A DNA stretch of 34,383 bases from Lachnospiraceae bacterium (GTDB lineage Bacteria > Bacillota > Clostridia > Lachnospirales > Lachnospiraceae): NCBI GenBank assembly GCA_024403435.1, contig JAKSRV010000012.1, forward strand, positions 1 through 34,383. The letters run 5' to 3'. How positions within the stretch are numbered: the stretch's first letter is position 1; every line of letters starts with the position of its first letter. The notes beneath the pieces were generated by a model. That model was not told the origin of the DNA, made no database searches, and was given only the letters and a program-made list of their open reading frames with translations. Of the stretch, positions 7,433 through 16,135 are shown one piece after another. A program made the translations under genes and the position numbers.

Positions 7433-7936
7433 TTACTTCTTACCGCAGCACTTCTTGTACTTCTTACCACTTCCGCAAGGGCAAGGATCGTTAGGATATA
7501 CCTTAGCCTCTTTCTTAATAGTGGTAGATGACTTCTGCTCCTTGTAGAGAGCCTTAAGCTTCTCAACAGGGAAAATCTTTACCCACTGATCAAGACCGAA
7601 AAGCCACTCTGCATCTGCAGCTACCATGTTCTTGTAGAGGAGCTCCTTATCGAAGCCGAGCTGAACCTGAGTATCCTCTTCCATGGTCTCGATGGGATTC
7701 TTCTCATAAAGGCTGTCGTTAATTCCATCAAGGAATCCGGTCATGGTCATAATGCTAACATTGTACTTGTCAGCAAGTTCCTTAACTGTTCCGCTTACAA
7801 CCTCATCAGGGTTCTCAAGGAGCTGAGCATAGATGTCCTTCTCCTCCTGGAAATATTTTGTCCATATAGCCTGGAGCTGATTCTGATCGAGAGTCTCGTT
7901 ATAAGCTATTTTTTTCCATTCATCTAAAAGTGCCAT
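7433..7936 (-). CDS. SEC-C zinc-motif protein of unknown function
   Basis: A 167-residue, largely acidic helical protein that ends in a canonical SEC-C motif, [18 protein letters not shown] (about 150-167), the zinc-binding tail also found at the end of SecA. The N-terminal 140 residues contain no motif I recognise. In SecA this tail contacts SecB or ribosomes, and stand-alone SEC-C proteins are widespread with mostly unknown roles. ATG at 7936 has GGTGG at 7 nt. A candidate promoter with a perfect TATAAT lies about 130 nt upstream. The gene is divergent from dprA. Confidence 0.85.
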   Translation of the reverse strand: MALLDEWKKIAYNETLDQNQLQAIWTKYFQEEKDIYAQLLENPDEVVSGTVKELADKYNVSIMTMTGFLDGINDSLYEKNPIETMEEDTQVQLGFDKELLYKNMVAADAEWLFGLDQWVKIFPVEKLKALYKEQKSSTTIKKEAKVYPNDPCPCGSGKKYKKCCGKK

Positions 7937-8065
7937 TTCTTTACCACCTTAATCATTATTATATATGGTCGGCACGCCCCGAATTCAATATATCGGTCAC
8001 ATATTAAAGCCGCCACAACGTTTAGTATATATCAAAAACCGTTTTTTCACAAGATTCTACGCGAT

Positions 8066-8071
8066 ATTATA
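8066..8071 (-). promoter_or_regulatory. Candidate -10 for the SEC-C gene
   Basis: A perfect TATAAT on the minus strand (plus ATTATA, 8066-8071). The nearest -35-like hexamer, TTGTAC, is 19 nt upstream and imperfect. A start here gives a leader of about 125 nt before the ATG at 7936. The rest of the 374-bp gap 7937-8310 is AT-rich, with the divergent dprA promoter and leader. Confidence 0.4.
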
Positions 8072-8130
8072 TTAGTAGAAATAAAATAGTGTACAAACCA
8101 CCTCCCCAATTTTTCTTGCAAAATGACTAA

Positions 8131-8158
8131 TTGACACTTTCGGCCTGAAAATATTATT
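8131..8158 (+). promoter_or_regulatory. Sigma-A type promoter for dprA
   Basis: TTGACA (8131-8136), a 16-nt spacer and TATTAT (8153-8158) give a perfect -35 and a five-of-six -10. Transcription would begin near 8165, leaving a leader of about 145 nt before the dprA ATG. It is the best plus-strand promoter in this gap. Confidence 0.65.
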
Positions 8159-8178
8159 ATTTCTGCATCAAACAAGTA

Positions 8179-8240
8179 ATGTTTTTCTCAATTGAAACAT
8201 AACTGATTTCGATTGAGTCATGTCTGTTCAGACATTTTTT
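8179..8240 (+). promoter_or_regulatory. Structured dprA leader with terminator-like hairpin
   Basis: Three inverted repeats lie in the leader. ATGTTT/AAACAT (8179-8184 and 8195-8200) and CTCAAT/ATTGAG (8187-8192 and 8212-8217) overlap, so they cannot both form. ATGTCTG/CAGACAT (8220-8226 and 8229-8235) is a tight hairpin running into six T (8235-8240). The last resembles a short intrinsic terminator, so transcripts may end about 75 nt after initiation unless read through. It could be an attenuator or a small RNA. No known riboswitch family was recognised. Confidence 0.4.
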
Positions 8241-8310
8241 CCATTAATAACAACATCAACAAAACAATAGCAGCAACTATTACTGCTCAACCTAATTTTA
8301 TGAGGTAAAT

Positions 8311-9459
8311 ATGAATAATACTACCATTACGCCCGAGGACTCTGCGGTTCTCGCCTGGCTATGCTCTGTCAAAAATTTTAACGGCAGGCTTGGAATGCGC
8401 TTTATAAACAGCGTCCCTAAGCCGTCCGACATCTTAAATCTGCCCGAGGACATACTTCAAAATATGCTTCCACCAGCGGCGCTTAATGCTTTTCTGAAAG
8501 CAAAGAAAGAGTCTTCTGTCAATTCAATACAAGATGCTCTCCAACGATGCGGCGCTTCATTCGTATCATACTATGATTCAACCTATCCCAATCATCTGAA
8601 ATCAATTCCCGATGCTCCTCTCGGAATCTTTTATCGCGGCAAACTTCCTTCCGATTCCATTCCATCGGTTGCTGTAATCGGTGCAAGAAGCTGTTCGGAA
8701 TACGGTGCTCATGTTGCCACAGAACTCGGCTCATACCTAGGGAGTATGGGAATACAGGTAATAAGCGGAATGGCTTGCGGTATAGACGGCATCAGCCAGA
8801 GAGCCGCCATCCAAGCCGGTGGCACTTCTTTCGGTGTACTCGGTAGCGGAGTCGACGTTTGTTACCCTCCGTCCAACAGACCGCTATACGATTCTTTGCT
8901 CATTAATGGTGGTATCATTTCCACCTACGCTATGGGTGAGCCTGCAATAGCGTCCAACTTTCCTCCAAGGAACAGGATTGTAAGCGGATTGGCAGACGCC
9001 ATTGTAGTAATCGAAGCAAGGCAAAAAAGCGGCACCATGATTACTGTTGACATGGCTCTCGAGCAAGGGCGTGAGGTGTACACTGTCCCCGGCAGAATCA
9101 CAGACAGACTCAGCGACGGGTGCAACGGCCTGATTGGTCAGGGAGCCGGCATTTATCTGTCTCCTGAAATATTCGTAACAGAGCTGTTGGAATCCTTGGA
9201 AGATAATCCATTTTTAAGTAAAGAAAGGCTGCATCGAACATTTAACGGTACCGAAGCTATACCTCAGGGACTCAGTGAAGACCAAGCAGCTGTTTATTCA
9301 GTCCTAAGTCTTACACCTCTGAATATCGATGAAATCTGTGAAAAAATAAATTCTCCCGTTCCATATTCTTATTCTCAAGTATCTATGATTCTTATGCAGT
9401 TGATGCTGGATAACCATGCTAAGCAGGTAAGCCAGGGCTGCTTCACTAAAATTTTGTAA
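8311..9459 (+). CDS. dprA: DNA processing protein DprA/Smf
   Basis: A 382-residue DprA, which protects incoming single-stranded DNA and loads RecA during natural transformation. The N-terminal helical (SAM-like) region is followed by the Rossmann-like core: VAVIGARSCSEYG (about 120-132), ISGMACGIDGISQRAAI, VLGSGVDVCYPPSNRPLY, FPPRNRIVSGLADAIVVIEAR and SGTMITVDMALEQGREVYTVPG. A C-terminal winged-helix-like segment covers about 320-382. All hallmark motifs are intact. ATG at 8311 has TGAGG at about 7 nt. The comM-like gene follows 18 nt later, so the pair forms a DNA-uptake/processing operon. DprA is also widespread in bacteria not known to be transformable. Confidence 0.95.
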   Translation: MNNTTITPEDSAVLAWLCSVKNFNGRLGMRFINSVPKPSDILNLPEDILQNMLPPAALNAFLKAKKESSVNSIQDALQRCGASFVSYYDSTYPNHLKSIPDAPLGIFYRGKLPSDSIPSVAVIGARSCSEYGAHVATELGSYLGSMGIQVISGMACGIDGISQRAAIQAGGTSFGVLGSGVDVCYPPSNRPLYDSLLINGGIISTYAMGEPAIASNFPPRNRIVSGLADAIVVIEARQKSGTMITVDMALEQGREVYTVPGRITDRLSDGCNGLIGQGAGIYLSPEIFVTELLESLEDNPFLSKERLHRTFNGTEAIPQGLSEDQAAVYSVLSLTPLNIDEICEKINSPVPYSYSQVSMILMQLMLDNHAKQVSQGCFTKIL

Positions 9460-9477
9460 TATCTGAAAGGTAATAAT

Positions 9478-11037
9478 ATGTACAGTAAAATAATATCAGG
9501 TGCCGTGCTTGGCGTATCTGCCGTTACCGTTAGTGTCGAAACAGATATCTCCGCAGGTCTCCCATCTTTTATATTGGTAGGCTGCCCGAGCAGCGAGGTA
9601 CGCGAATCCAAAGACCGAGTCTGGGCAGCGCTCAGGAATGCCGGGTTACAGATTCCGGTCGCTAAAATAACCGTTAATCTGTCTCCTGCAGATTTGCACA
9701 AGGACGGTACATCTTATGATTTACCCCTATCGATTGGGCTTCTGACTTGCTCAGGTGCCTTACCGCCATCTGCTTCGGAAGATATTCTGTTTTTAGGCGA
9801 GTTGGGGCTGAACGGTGAAATCAAACCGGTAAAAGGAGTTCTGCCAATCGTAAAAGAAGCAGCTGCCGGAGGAATAAAAGAATGTATAGTTCCGATTGAT
9901 AATGCTGAGGAAGGCTCTGTGGTTCCCAACATAACCGTACGCGGCGCTCAGAACATTCTACAGGTAGTTGAATATCTGCGGTGCAAAGATGATAACACAC
10001 TACCACCTGTAGAGGTTGATGTCGAATCGTTATTTTTGCATCAGGATCAGAATATTCCATATGATTTTTCCGAGATTCAGGGACAGGAAGCTGCCAAACG
10101 TGCCGCAACAATATCTGCCGCCGGATTTCACAGTCTGCTGATGACAGGCCCTCCCGGTACAGGTAAATCAATGATTGCCAAGAGACTCCCCGGTATCCTT
10201 CCACCTCTCACTCTCGATGAAAGTCTCGAAGTCACTGCCATATACAGCATCGCCGGTAAATTGGATAAAAACCAGGCATTGATAATGCAACGTAACATAC
10301 AGAGTCCTCATCATTCAATTACTCTTCCCGCTATGGTTGGTGGAGGAAGCTTTCCAAAACCCGGTGCTATTTCACTTGCACACCGTTCAGTATTGTTTTT
10401 AGATGAACTTACAGAATTTGACCGCCATATAATCGACAGCCTCAGACAGCCTATTGAAGATAAGGAAGTACACATTTCCCGTTCAAAGTATTCACTCTCT
10501 TACCCTTCGGATTTTCTCCTGCTCTGTGCAATGAATCCATGCCCATGCGGATACTATCCGGACAGAAATAAGTGTAAATGTTCCGATTCTATGATACAGC
10601 GATATCTCAGCAAGGTATCCGGCCCTATTTTAGACAGAATAGACATGTGCGTAGAACTGCATTCGATAGATTACTCCGATATTAATCCCTTCAAAAAAGA
10701 TAATTCACCTGCGAAACCCGGCACCGACAGTCTATCAATGAGAGAACAGGTAATTCGGGCACGTGACATCCAAAAGGAACGTTATAAGGGAACAAATTAC
10801 AGATTCAATTCCGACCTTCGCGCTAACGATTTTGATACCTACTGCCACCTTGGTCAAAACGAAATCACTCTGATGGAAAACATATATAAAAAACTCAACC
10901 TAAGCATTCGTTCATATCATAGAATATTAAGAGTTTCCCGAACCATTGCAGATTTGGCAGGAAGTGAACGCATAACCGAAGAACATCTGCTCGAAGCTAT
11001 CGGTTACAGACCCGATATGAATTATTGGAATGCATAA
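9478..11037 (+). CDS. comM: YifB/ComM-like Mg-chelatase family AAA+ ATPase
   Basis: A 519-residue protein with the two-part ComM/YifB layout. An N-terminal Lon-protease-fold domain (about 1-165, GLPSFILVGCPSSEVRESKDRV, ITVNLSPADLHKDG) precedes an AAA+ ATPase with Walker A GPPGTGKS (224-231), Walker B VLFLDELTEF and the zinc-like CAMNPCPCGYY segment. A C-terminal helical domain ends the protein. ComM is a hexameric helicase that promotes branch migration of heteroduplex during transformation in Gram-negatives; the Firmicute orthologue is less studied. GAAAGG precedes ATG at 9478 by about 7 nt, and the gene is probably translated from the dprA transcript. Confidence 0.92.
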   Translation: MYSKIISGAVLGVSAVTVSVETDISAGLPSFILVGCPSSEVRESKDRVWAALRNAGLQIPVAKITVNLSPADLHKDGTSYDLPLSIGLLTCSGALPPSASEDILFLGELGLNGEIKPVKGVLPIVKEAAAGGIKECIVPIDNAEEGSVVPNITVRGAQNILQVVEYLRCKDDNTLPPVEVDVESLFLHQDQNIPYDFSEIQGQEAAKRAATISAAGFHSLLMTGPPGTGKSMIAKRLPGILPPLTLDESLEVTAIYSIAGKLDKNQALIMQRNIQSPHHSITLPAMVGGGSFPKPGAISLAHRSVLFLDELTEFDRHIIDSLRQPIEDKEVHISRSKYSLSYPSDFLLLCAMNPCPCGYYPDRNKCKCSDSMIQRYLSKVSGPILDRIDMCVELHSIDYSDINPFKKDNSPAKPGTDSLSMREQVIRARDIQKERYKGTNYRFNSDLRANDFDTYCHLGQNEITLMENIYKKLNLSIRSYHRILRVSRTIADLAGSERITEEHLLEAIGYRPDMNYWNA

Positions 11038-11067
11038 TATAATACTACTTATCATTATAAAAAATTA

Positions 11068-11097
11068 CTTACAATTTGTTTTTTATTGTCGTATAAT
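11068..11097 (+). promoter_or_regulatory. Promoter of the MATE gene
   Basis: A perfect TATAAT (11092-11097) with a weak -35, CTTACA (11068-11073), at 18 nt. The inferred start is near 11104. Confidence 0.5.
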
Positions 11098-11103
11098 TAC
11101 TTT

Positions 11104-11125
11104 TTGGTTGCCTTGGGGTAACCAA
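11104..11125 (+). promoter_or_regulatory. 5'-terminal hairpin in the MATE mRNA
   Basis: TTGGTTGCC (11104-11112) pairs with GGTAACCAA (11117-11125) over nine positions with one G-U pair and a TTGG loop. It coincides with the inferred transcription start, so the mRNA would begin with this stem. It could stabilise the 5' end or be a repressor operator (near-palindromic TTGGTTrCC). No T-run follows, so it is not a terminator. Confidence 0.45.
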
Positions 11126-11149
11126 TGCATATAGAAAGTAGGTAATTAC

Positions 11150-12499
11150 ATGTCATATTCAGAAAACAAAATGGGCAAAATGAACGTCAACAAGCTACTC
11201 ATCACTATGTCTTTACCGATGATGGCATCAATGCTTGTTCAGGCGTTATACAATATCGTAGACAGTATATTTGTATCTAAAATACACGAAGATGCACTCA
11301 CTGCAGTATCACTTGCATTCCCGCTTCAAACACTTATGATAGCCGTAGCGGTAGGAACATCAGTCGGTGTAAACGCAATATTATCAAAAGCTCTCGGTGC
11401 CAAAGATACCAAGACAGTAAATAAAGTAGCTGTAAACGGTATTTTCTTATCAATAATAAGCTTTATCGTATTCTGTATCCTCGGATTTACCGTTGTTAAG
11501 CCGTTTTACATGTCACAGACCGAAAGCGCACAGATTGTAAGTTATGGTACCGATTACCTTACTATTGTATTATGCGCCTCTATCGGTATCTTCCTGCAGA
11601 CAATGTTCGAAAGACTTCTTACTTCAACCGGAAGAACGCTTCTCACCATGGCTACTCAGGGTACCGGCGCAATTATCAATATCATTCTCGATCCTATTCT
11701 CATCTTTGGTTATTTCGGCCTTCCTGCATTCGGTGTAAAAGGTGCCGCAATTGCCACAGTAATAGGCCAGATATGTGCCGCAGTATTTGCAATTATTCTT
11801 AATATTACTAAGAATTCCGAAATCAAAATCAGCTTCAAAGGATTTGTCCCGGATGCCAAGATTATCGGCAACATCTATGTGATTGGTCTTCCTTCGATAA
11901 TTATGCAGTCCATCGGTTCAATAATGGTATATGTAATGAACCAGATATTAATGGGCTTTACATCTACAGCAGCTGCCGTGTTCGGTGTATATTTCAAACT
12001 TCAGAGCTTCATATTCATGCCTATCTTCGGACTCAATACCGGATTGGTTCCTATCATTGCATACAACTTCGGTGCTAAGAAAAAGGACCGTCTCATGCTG
12101 GCATGGAAATATGCATGGTTCTATGCAACCGCAATCATGATTGTCGGTGTGCTTGCATTCGAGCTTTTACCTCAATTCCTTTTCATTCCGTTTGATGCCT
12201 CCGATACAATGATCAAGATGGGTGTAACCGCATTGAGAATCATAGGTATTCACTTCCCCATAGCTGCTTTCTGTATCGTAACCGGAACACTTTTCCAGGC
12301 ATTGGGCAAGAGCGTATACAGTATGGTTACTTCCATCATGCGTCAGCTGGTCGTTCTCTTACCGGCTGCTTATCTGCTCTCACTGCTCGGTAATATCGAC
12401 TATGTATGGTGGGCATTCCCTATTGCGGAAATCATGTCAGGTGCAGTTACAGTATTCTATTTCTTCAGAATCAAGAAAAAGATTATCGATCAAATGTAA
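11150..12499 (+). CDS. MATE family multidrug/Na+ antiporter
   Basis: A 449-residue, 12-helix polytopic membrane protein of the MATE/DinF family, which exports organic cations or drugs in exchange for Na+ or H+. It has two MatE halves. The first starts KLLITMSLPMMASMLVQALYNIVDSIFV, where the Q.LYN.VD..FV signature is typical. The second resembles it around IGLPSIIMQSIGSIMVYVMNQIL, with GLVPIIAYNFGAKK. Length and topology are normal. It stands alone on the plus strand with its own promoter and ends 84 nt before a strong terminator. The substrate cannot be predicted. Some members export virulence or stress compounds or endogenous metabolites. Confidence 0.92.
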   Translation: MSYSENKMGKMNVNKLLITMSLPMMASMLVQALYNIVDSIFVSKIHEDALTAVSLAFPLQTLMIAVAVGTSVGVNAILSKALGAKDTKTVNKVAVNGIFLSIISFIVFCILGFTVVKPFYMSQTESAQIVSYGTDYLTIVLCASIGIFLQTMFERLLTSTGRTLLTMATQGTGAIINIILDPILIFGYFGLPAFGVKGAAIATVIGQICAAVFAIILNITKNSEIKISFKGFVPDAKIIGNIYVIGLPSIIMQSIGSIMVYVMNQILMGFTSTAAAVFGVYFKLQSFIFMPIFGLNTGLVPIIAYNFGAKKKDRLMLAWKYAWFYATAIMIVGVLAFELLPQFLFIPFDASDTMIKMGVTALRIIGIHFPIAAFCIVTGTLFQALGKSVYSMVTSIMRQLVVLLPAAYLLSLLGNIDYVWWAFPIAEIMSGAVTVFYFFRIKKKIIDQM

Positions 12500-12583
12500 T
12501 ATAATCATTTGTCACACAAATATGGCTGAACAAATTTGACCAACTCATTTTATCCTATAAGTCAAGTCTAATATGTGTCACAA

Positions 12584-12614
12584 AAAGGCGCCCATGCATC
12601 GCATGAGCGCCTTT
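12584..12614. terminator. Strong bidirectional terminator
   Basis: AAAGGCGC (12584-12591) pairs with GCGCCTTT (12607-12614), and an inner CATGC/GCATG stem (12593-12597, 12601-12605) closes on ATC. One C-A mismatch separates the two stems. A-runs on the left and T on the right let it act both ways between the converging MATE and pilT genes. Confidence 0.85.
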
Positions 12615-12682
12615 ATTGATATCTTTGATTATTAACCTATAGCTTTGCCATTCATCCTAAACAATCAGATAAAAGCCATTAA

Positions 12683-13738
12683 TTAAAGCTTCATCTCCAT
12701 TGCATCGGGATCCTGAGAGAAGTTGATTGCCTGCTCTTTGTCAATACGTCCATCGTAGTAGAGCTGGAGAATTGCTTCATCCATGGTAATCATACCCATC
12801 TTACGGTTGGTCTGCATTACTGACTCAAGCTGATGTGACTTACCTTCACGAATAAGGTTTCTAACAGCGTGGTTAGCATGCATTACCTCGAATGCAGCCA
12901 CACGGCCTGTACCGTCTGCGGTAGGAATAAGCTGCTGAGAGATAACTGCCTCAAGAACGTTAGCAAGCTGTACTCTGATCTGCTGCTGCTGATGAGGAGG
13001 GAATACGTCGATTACACGGTCTACGGTACTTGCAGCACCGATGGTGTGCAGAGTTGAAAGTACGAGGTGTCCGGTCTCAGCTGCAGTAATAGCAACTGAA
13101 ATGGTCTCAAAGTCTCTCATCTCTCCTACGAGAATAACATCGGGGTCTTCACGAAGTGCTGCACGAAGTGCGTTAGCATAGTTGTTAGAGTCCATACCGA
13201 TTTCTCTTTGGTTAACCATTGAAAGCTTATGCTGGTGAAGATACTCGATAGGGTCCTCAAGTGTAATGATATGTGCATCACGATTGTTGTTAATCTTATC
13301 AATGATTGATGCAAGAGTGGTTGACTTACCTGAACCTGTAGGACCGGTTACAAGGATGAGGCCTCTCTTTCTCTGATACAAATCAACTACTGAAGTAGGA
13401 ACACCCAGCTTATCAGCGGGAGGAACGATTGTACCTACAAGACGGAATGAAAGAGCTGCAGAACCTCTCTGCTTGAAGATGTTAAGACGGAAACGTCCAA
13501 CACTTGCGATTGAGAAGGACATATCATACTCACCGCGCTCCTCAAAGTATGCTCTCTGGTTATCATTTGTAATACTAAGAACAACGTCCAAGGTGTCTGC
13601 GGGCATCATAATAGGATACTCGTCCATGGTAACAAGGTTACCGTTTACACGCATCTTGGGCGGAACGCCTACAGTGATATGAACGTCACTGGCGCCTGAA
13701 TTCTTTGCTTTCGCTAATACTTCCTCAATATCTAACAT
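12683..13738 (-). CDS. pilT: Type IV pilus retraction ATPase PilT
   Basis: A 351-residue hexameric secretion-superfamily ATPase that depolymerises type IV pili. The N-terminal PAS-like domain (SDVHITVGVPPKMRVNG) precedes Walker A GPTGSGKST (132-140). The Asp box is EDPIEYLH, Walker B is VILVGEMRDFETI, and the His box is AAETGHLVLSTLHT. The PilT-specific AIRE-like segment appears as NLIREGK near the C-terminus. Length fits the family. It starts 6 nt after the upstream HD-protein stop, whose last codons supply GGAGGAG, so translation is coupled. No other pilus genes lie in the window, so the pilus it serves must be encoded elsewhere. Confidence 0.95.
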   Translation of the reverse strand: MLDIEEVLAKAKNSGASDVHITVGVPPKMRVNGNLVTMDEYPIMMPADTLDVVLSITNDNQRAYFEERGEYDMSFSIASVGRFRLNIFKQRGSAALSFRLVGTIVPPADKLGVPTSVVDLYQRKRGLILVTGPTGSGKSTTLASIIDKINNNRDAHIITLEDPIEYLHQHKLSMVNQREIGMDSNNYANALRAALREDPDVILVGEMRDFETISVAITAAETGHLVLSTLHTIGAASTVDRVIDVFPPHQQQQIRVQLANVLEAVISQQLIPTADGTGRVAAFEVMHANHAVRNLIREGKSHQLESVMQTNRKMGMITMDEAILQLYYDGRIDKEQAINFSQDPDAMEMKL

Positions 13739-13744
13739 CTCTCT

Positions 13745-14842
13745 CTAATCTCCTCCCAGATTATTTAATACATCTGTGTTCATGATATATCTGTTGTCCA
13801 ATGTCTTCATAACATCACATACATATATATCGCTGTTGCTGCGTAACGATAAATCCAAAATCGAATTATCCTTAAAACATAAAACAGTAGGTCTGAGAAT
13901 ATTGAAAACATTCTCCGTCAAAACTAAAGCTTTCTCTCCTGTATTAAGCTCTACGCTTACACCGGGGAATAATATATTCACGGAACTGATAAGTGCCGCA
14001 ACAACCTCTTTGTCATACCATTCGGGATGATCCAAAAATTCCTTAATCGCCTTAACCTCTGAAACGCTCTCTCCGCTGAGGCTCATAGCAGTTAATTCAT
14101 CATACTTATTGGCCACCAATAATACCTTGGCACCGATAACCATTTTCCTGTCGGATACATCAACACCGTTTTCAATATCCATCTGAGTATGTGCTGCCTG
14201 ATTGCATATACGTCTGATAGCCGGTCCCTCAGAAGCAAATGCCTCCTCAAGAATATCATACGCGCTTATGGTCTCCTGAAACATTCTCATTCTTTCATTG
14301 TGACCGACTTCACCGCCGTACACAGCTTCATTCTTAGATCCGACTCTTCCGATATCGTGAACCAATGCAGCCTGTATTATTCTCTCGCACTCATCCAAGG
14401 AAATATTAAGTGCGTGAGAAATCAATGCACATAAGATTGCAACATTTAATGAATGTCTTGCTACAAAATCATTTCTGCTTCGAAGGTTCTGGTAGAAATT
14501 AATCTTGCTCTCCATATGAGCATAATTCTTGAATATCTGAAAGCTGATATTACTCGAATTCTTGGTATGCTTGGTTGAAATGATTTTGTCCATTTCTTCA
14601 CGAATCATAGCAACCATTACAGTCTGAAATCTTTCGAATTCACGATCCTCTTCCGTCATAGGCGGCAGGGGCTCCGCAGGTTCAAGAATGTAAATACCAA
14701 ACAATCCAAAATTCTTAACACTGTTTATAGCATTGCTGGTAAGTTGAGAGTCTCTGTCAAACAACAATACACCGTTTCTGGCATATATGGGTCTGGCAAG
14801 TCTCATACCAATTTTCAGATCTTCCTGCTTAACAAATTTCAT
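13745..14842 (-). CDS. HD-domain protein, degenerate HD-GYP type
   Basis: A 365-residue soluble protein. Its N-terminal segment (MKFVKQEDLKIGMRLARPIYARNGVLLF) is typical of HD-GYP family proteins. The central HD domain has RHSLNVAILCALIS and ALVHDIGRVGSK, so the metal-binding HD pair is present. The later HHE...DG.GYP region of active cyclic-di-GMP phosphodiesterases is not recognisable; the equivalent area reads CNQAAHTQMDIENG. It is therefore a divergent or non-catalytic member. TTG at 14857 is possible, but GGAG lies 9 nt before ATG at 14842, which is preferred. It heads an operon with pilT, suggesting control of pilus retraction or surface motility; that link is inferred. Confidence 0.75.
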   Translation of the reverse strand: MKFVKQEDLKIGMRLARPIYARNGVLLFDRDSQLTSNAINSVKNFGLFGIYILEPAEPLPPMTEEDREFERFQTVMVAMIREEMDKIISTKHTKNSSNISFQIFKNYAHMESKINFYQNLRSRNDFVARHSLNVAILCALISHALNISLDECERIIQAALVHDIGRVGSKNEAVYGGEVGHNERMRMFQETISAYDILEEAFASEGPAIRRICNQAAHTQMDIENGVDVSDRKMVIGAKVLLVANKYDELTAMSLSGESVSEVKAIKEFLDHPEWYDKEVVAALISSVNILFPGVSVELNTGEKALVLTENVFNILRPTVLCFKDNSILDLSLRSNSDIYVCDVMKTLDNRYIMNTDVLNNLGGD

Positions 14843-14886
14843 TAAAATAAACTCCAAGAATATTTTAAGTGCAGAATTACAGATAA

Positions 14887-14916
14887 ATTATATAATAAAA
14901 CGTTAATTAAAATCAA
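14887..14916 (-). promoter_or_regulatory. Promoter of the HD-protein/pilT operon
   Basis: On the minus strand TTGATT (14916-14911), an 18-nt spacer and a perfect TATAAT (14892-14887). The first ATG is about 45 nt downstream. The region is AT-rich, which raises the chance-match rate. Confidence 0.6.
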
Positions 14917-14941
14917 CCTTTCTATACCAATTTACAGCCAT

Positions 14942-16135
14942 TCATTCCAAAATAAACTGAGAGAATACATAATTGGCCAAATCTTGTCCTTTACGCGTTA
15001 ATCTCAAATAATCATCAGCTGTTTCCAGAAGACCCAGCTCTATATTTTTCCTTATAACCTCACCGTAAATATCATTAATATCGGCACCAAATATATCCTT
15101 GAATAATCTTGTCGATATACCCTCGGTGAGTCTCAGACCAAGGAACATAAACTCTTCTGTCTCATCCGCTTTCGTAAGCATAATGTCCTCTGAAAGAGGC
15201 TCCTCTTCACCTTCATCATTATTGTAATATGCAAGGTATTCGTCCATACTGCGGGTATTGCTCTGTCTCTTACCGTTATAGAGCGATGCAGCACCTAAAC
15301 CTAAGCCAATATAATCCTTTCGAATCCAATATCCGATATTGTGTTTGCACTCATATCCCGGTATAGCCAGATTGGATAATTCATACTCTCTGTAGCCTTC
15401 CTGTTCCAATCTGTCAATGATTCTCCAATGCATGGCTCGCTCTGTATCCTCATCCGGCAATTCAAGCTCACCTGCTTCATCCATACTCCAAAACAAGGTA
15501 CCTTCTTCCAAAATCAGACTGTATGAAGATATATGTGTTGGTTTTGGATTGAGCGCCAATAACCTATCCAGACTATCGTCAATACTTTCCATGGTTTGCC
15601 CGGGAATAGCTGACATCAGATCTACATTTATATTATCGAAACCACATTCCACCGCATAGCGATACGTAGCCTCAAATGCAGCATAGTCATGAATCCTTCC
15701 AAGCCGCTTCAACTCATCATCCTGCGCACTTTGCAGTCCTATGCTGATTCGATTGTATCCTGCCTCCCTACAACGCTTGAGTTTATCATAATCCGCAGTT
15801 CCGGGATTACATTCAAAGGTTATCTCTGCATTATCATCAACATCGAAAGAAGCCTTTACACATTCTAATAAATCAACCAGCATCTCTCCGCTCAATACTG
15901 TCGGTGTTCCGCCTCCTACAAATACAGATGTGACTGTTGTTTGTTTTATACTCTTCCCTTTTTTAGCAATCTCTTTTTTGAGGGCATTCATATAAACAAA
16001 ACGTGACTTTTCATCCGCCGCGGCAGATAAAAAGTCACAGTAAGCACATTTTTTTACGCAAAAGGGAATATGAATATACAATTCCAATTCCCTTTTGCCA
16101 TTATTTATTGAATTATTGTTCGTAAGCTTCTGCAT
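14942..16135 (-). CDS. hemW: HemW-type radical SAM haem chaperone
   Basis: A 397-residue member of the HemN-like radical SAM family, closest in form to HemW, which binds haem and delivers it to apoproteins. The opening LELYIHIPFCVKKCAYCDF carries the cluster cysteines at about 26, 30 and 33. VFVGGGTPTVL and the ITFECNPGT segment follow, then the HemW-like C-terminal region with SNLAIPGYECKHNIGYW, FMFLGLRLTEG and a winged tail. HemW normally lacks an extra cysteine after CxxxCxxC, and here the next residues are DF, as expected. Its start overlaps the end of the GH3-like gene by 23 nt, implying translational coupling. The ribosome binding site is weak. Confidence 0.88.
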   Translation of the reverse strand: MQKLTNNNSINNGKRELELYIHIPFCVKKCAYCDFLSAAADEKSRFVYMNALKKEIAKKGKSIKQTTVTSVFVGGGTPTVLSGEMLVDLLECVKASFDVDDNAEITFECNPGTADYDKLKRCREAGYNRISIGLQSAQDDELKRLGRIHDYAAFEATYRYAVECGFDNINVDLMSAIPGQTMESIDDSLDRLLALNPKPTHISSYSLILEEGTLFWSMDEAGELELPDEDTERAMHWRIIDRLEQEGYREYELSNLAIPGYECKHNIGYWIRKDYIGLGLGAASLYNGKRQSNTRSMDEYLAYYNNDEGEEEPLSEDIMLTKADETEEFMFLGLRLTEGISTRLFKDIFGADINDIYGEVIRKNIELGLLETADDYLRLTRKGQDLANYVFSQFILE

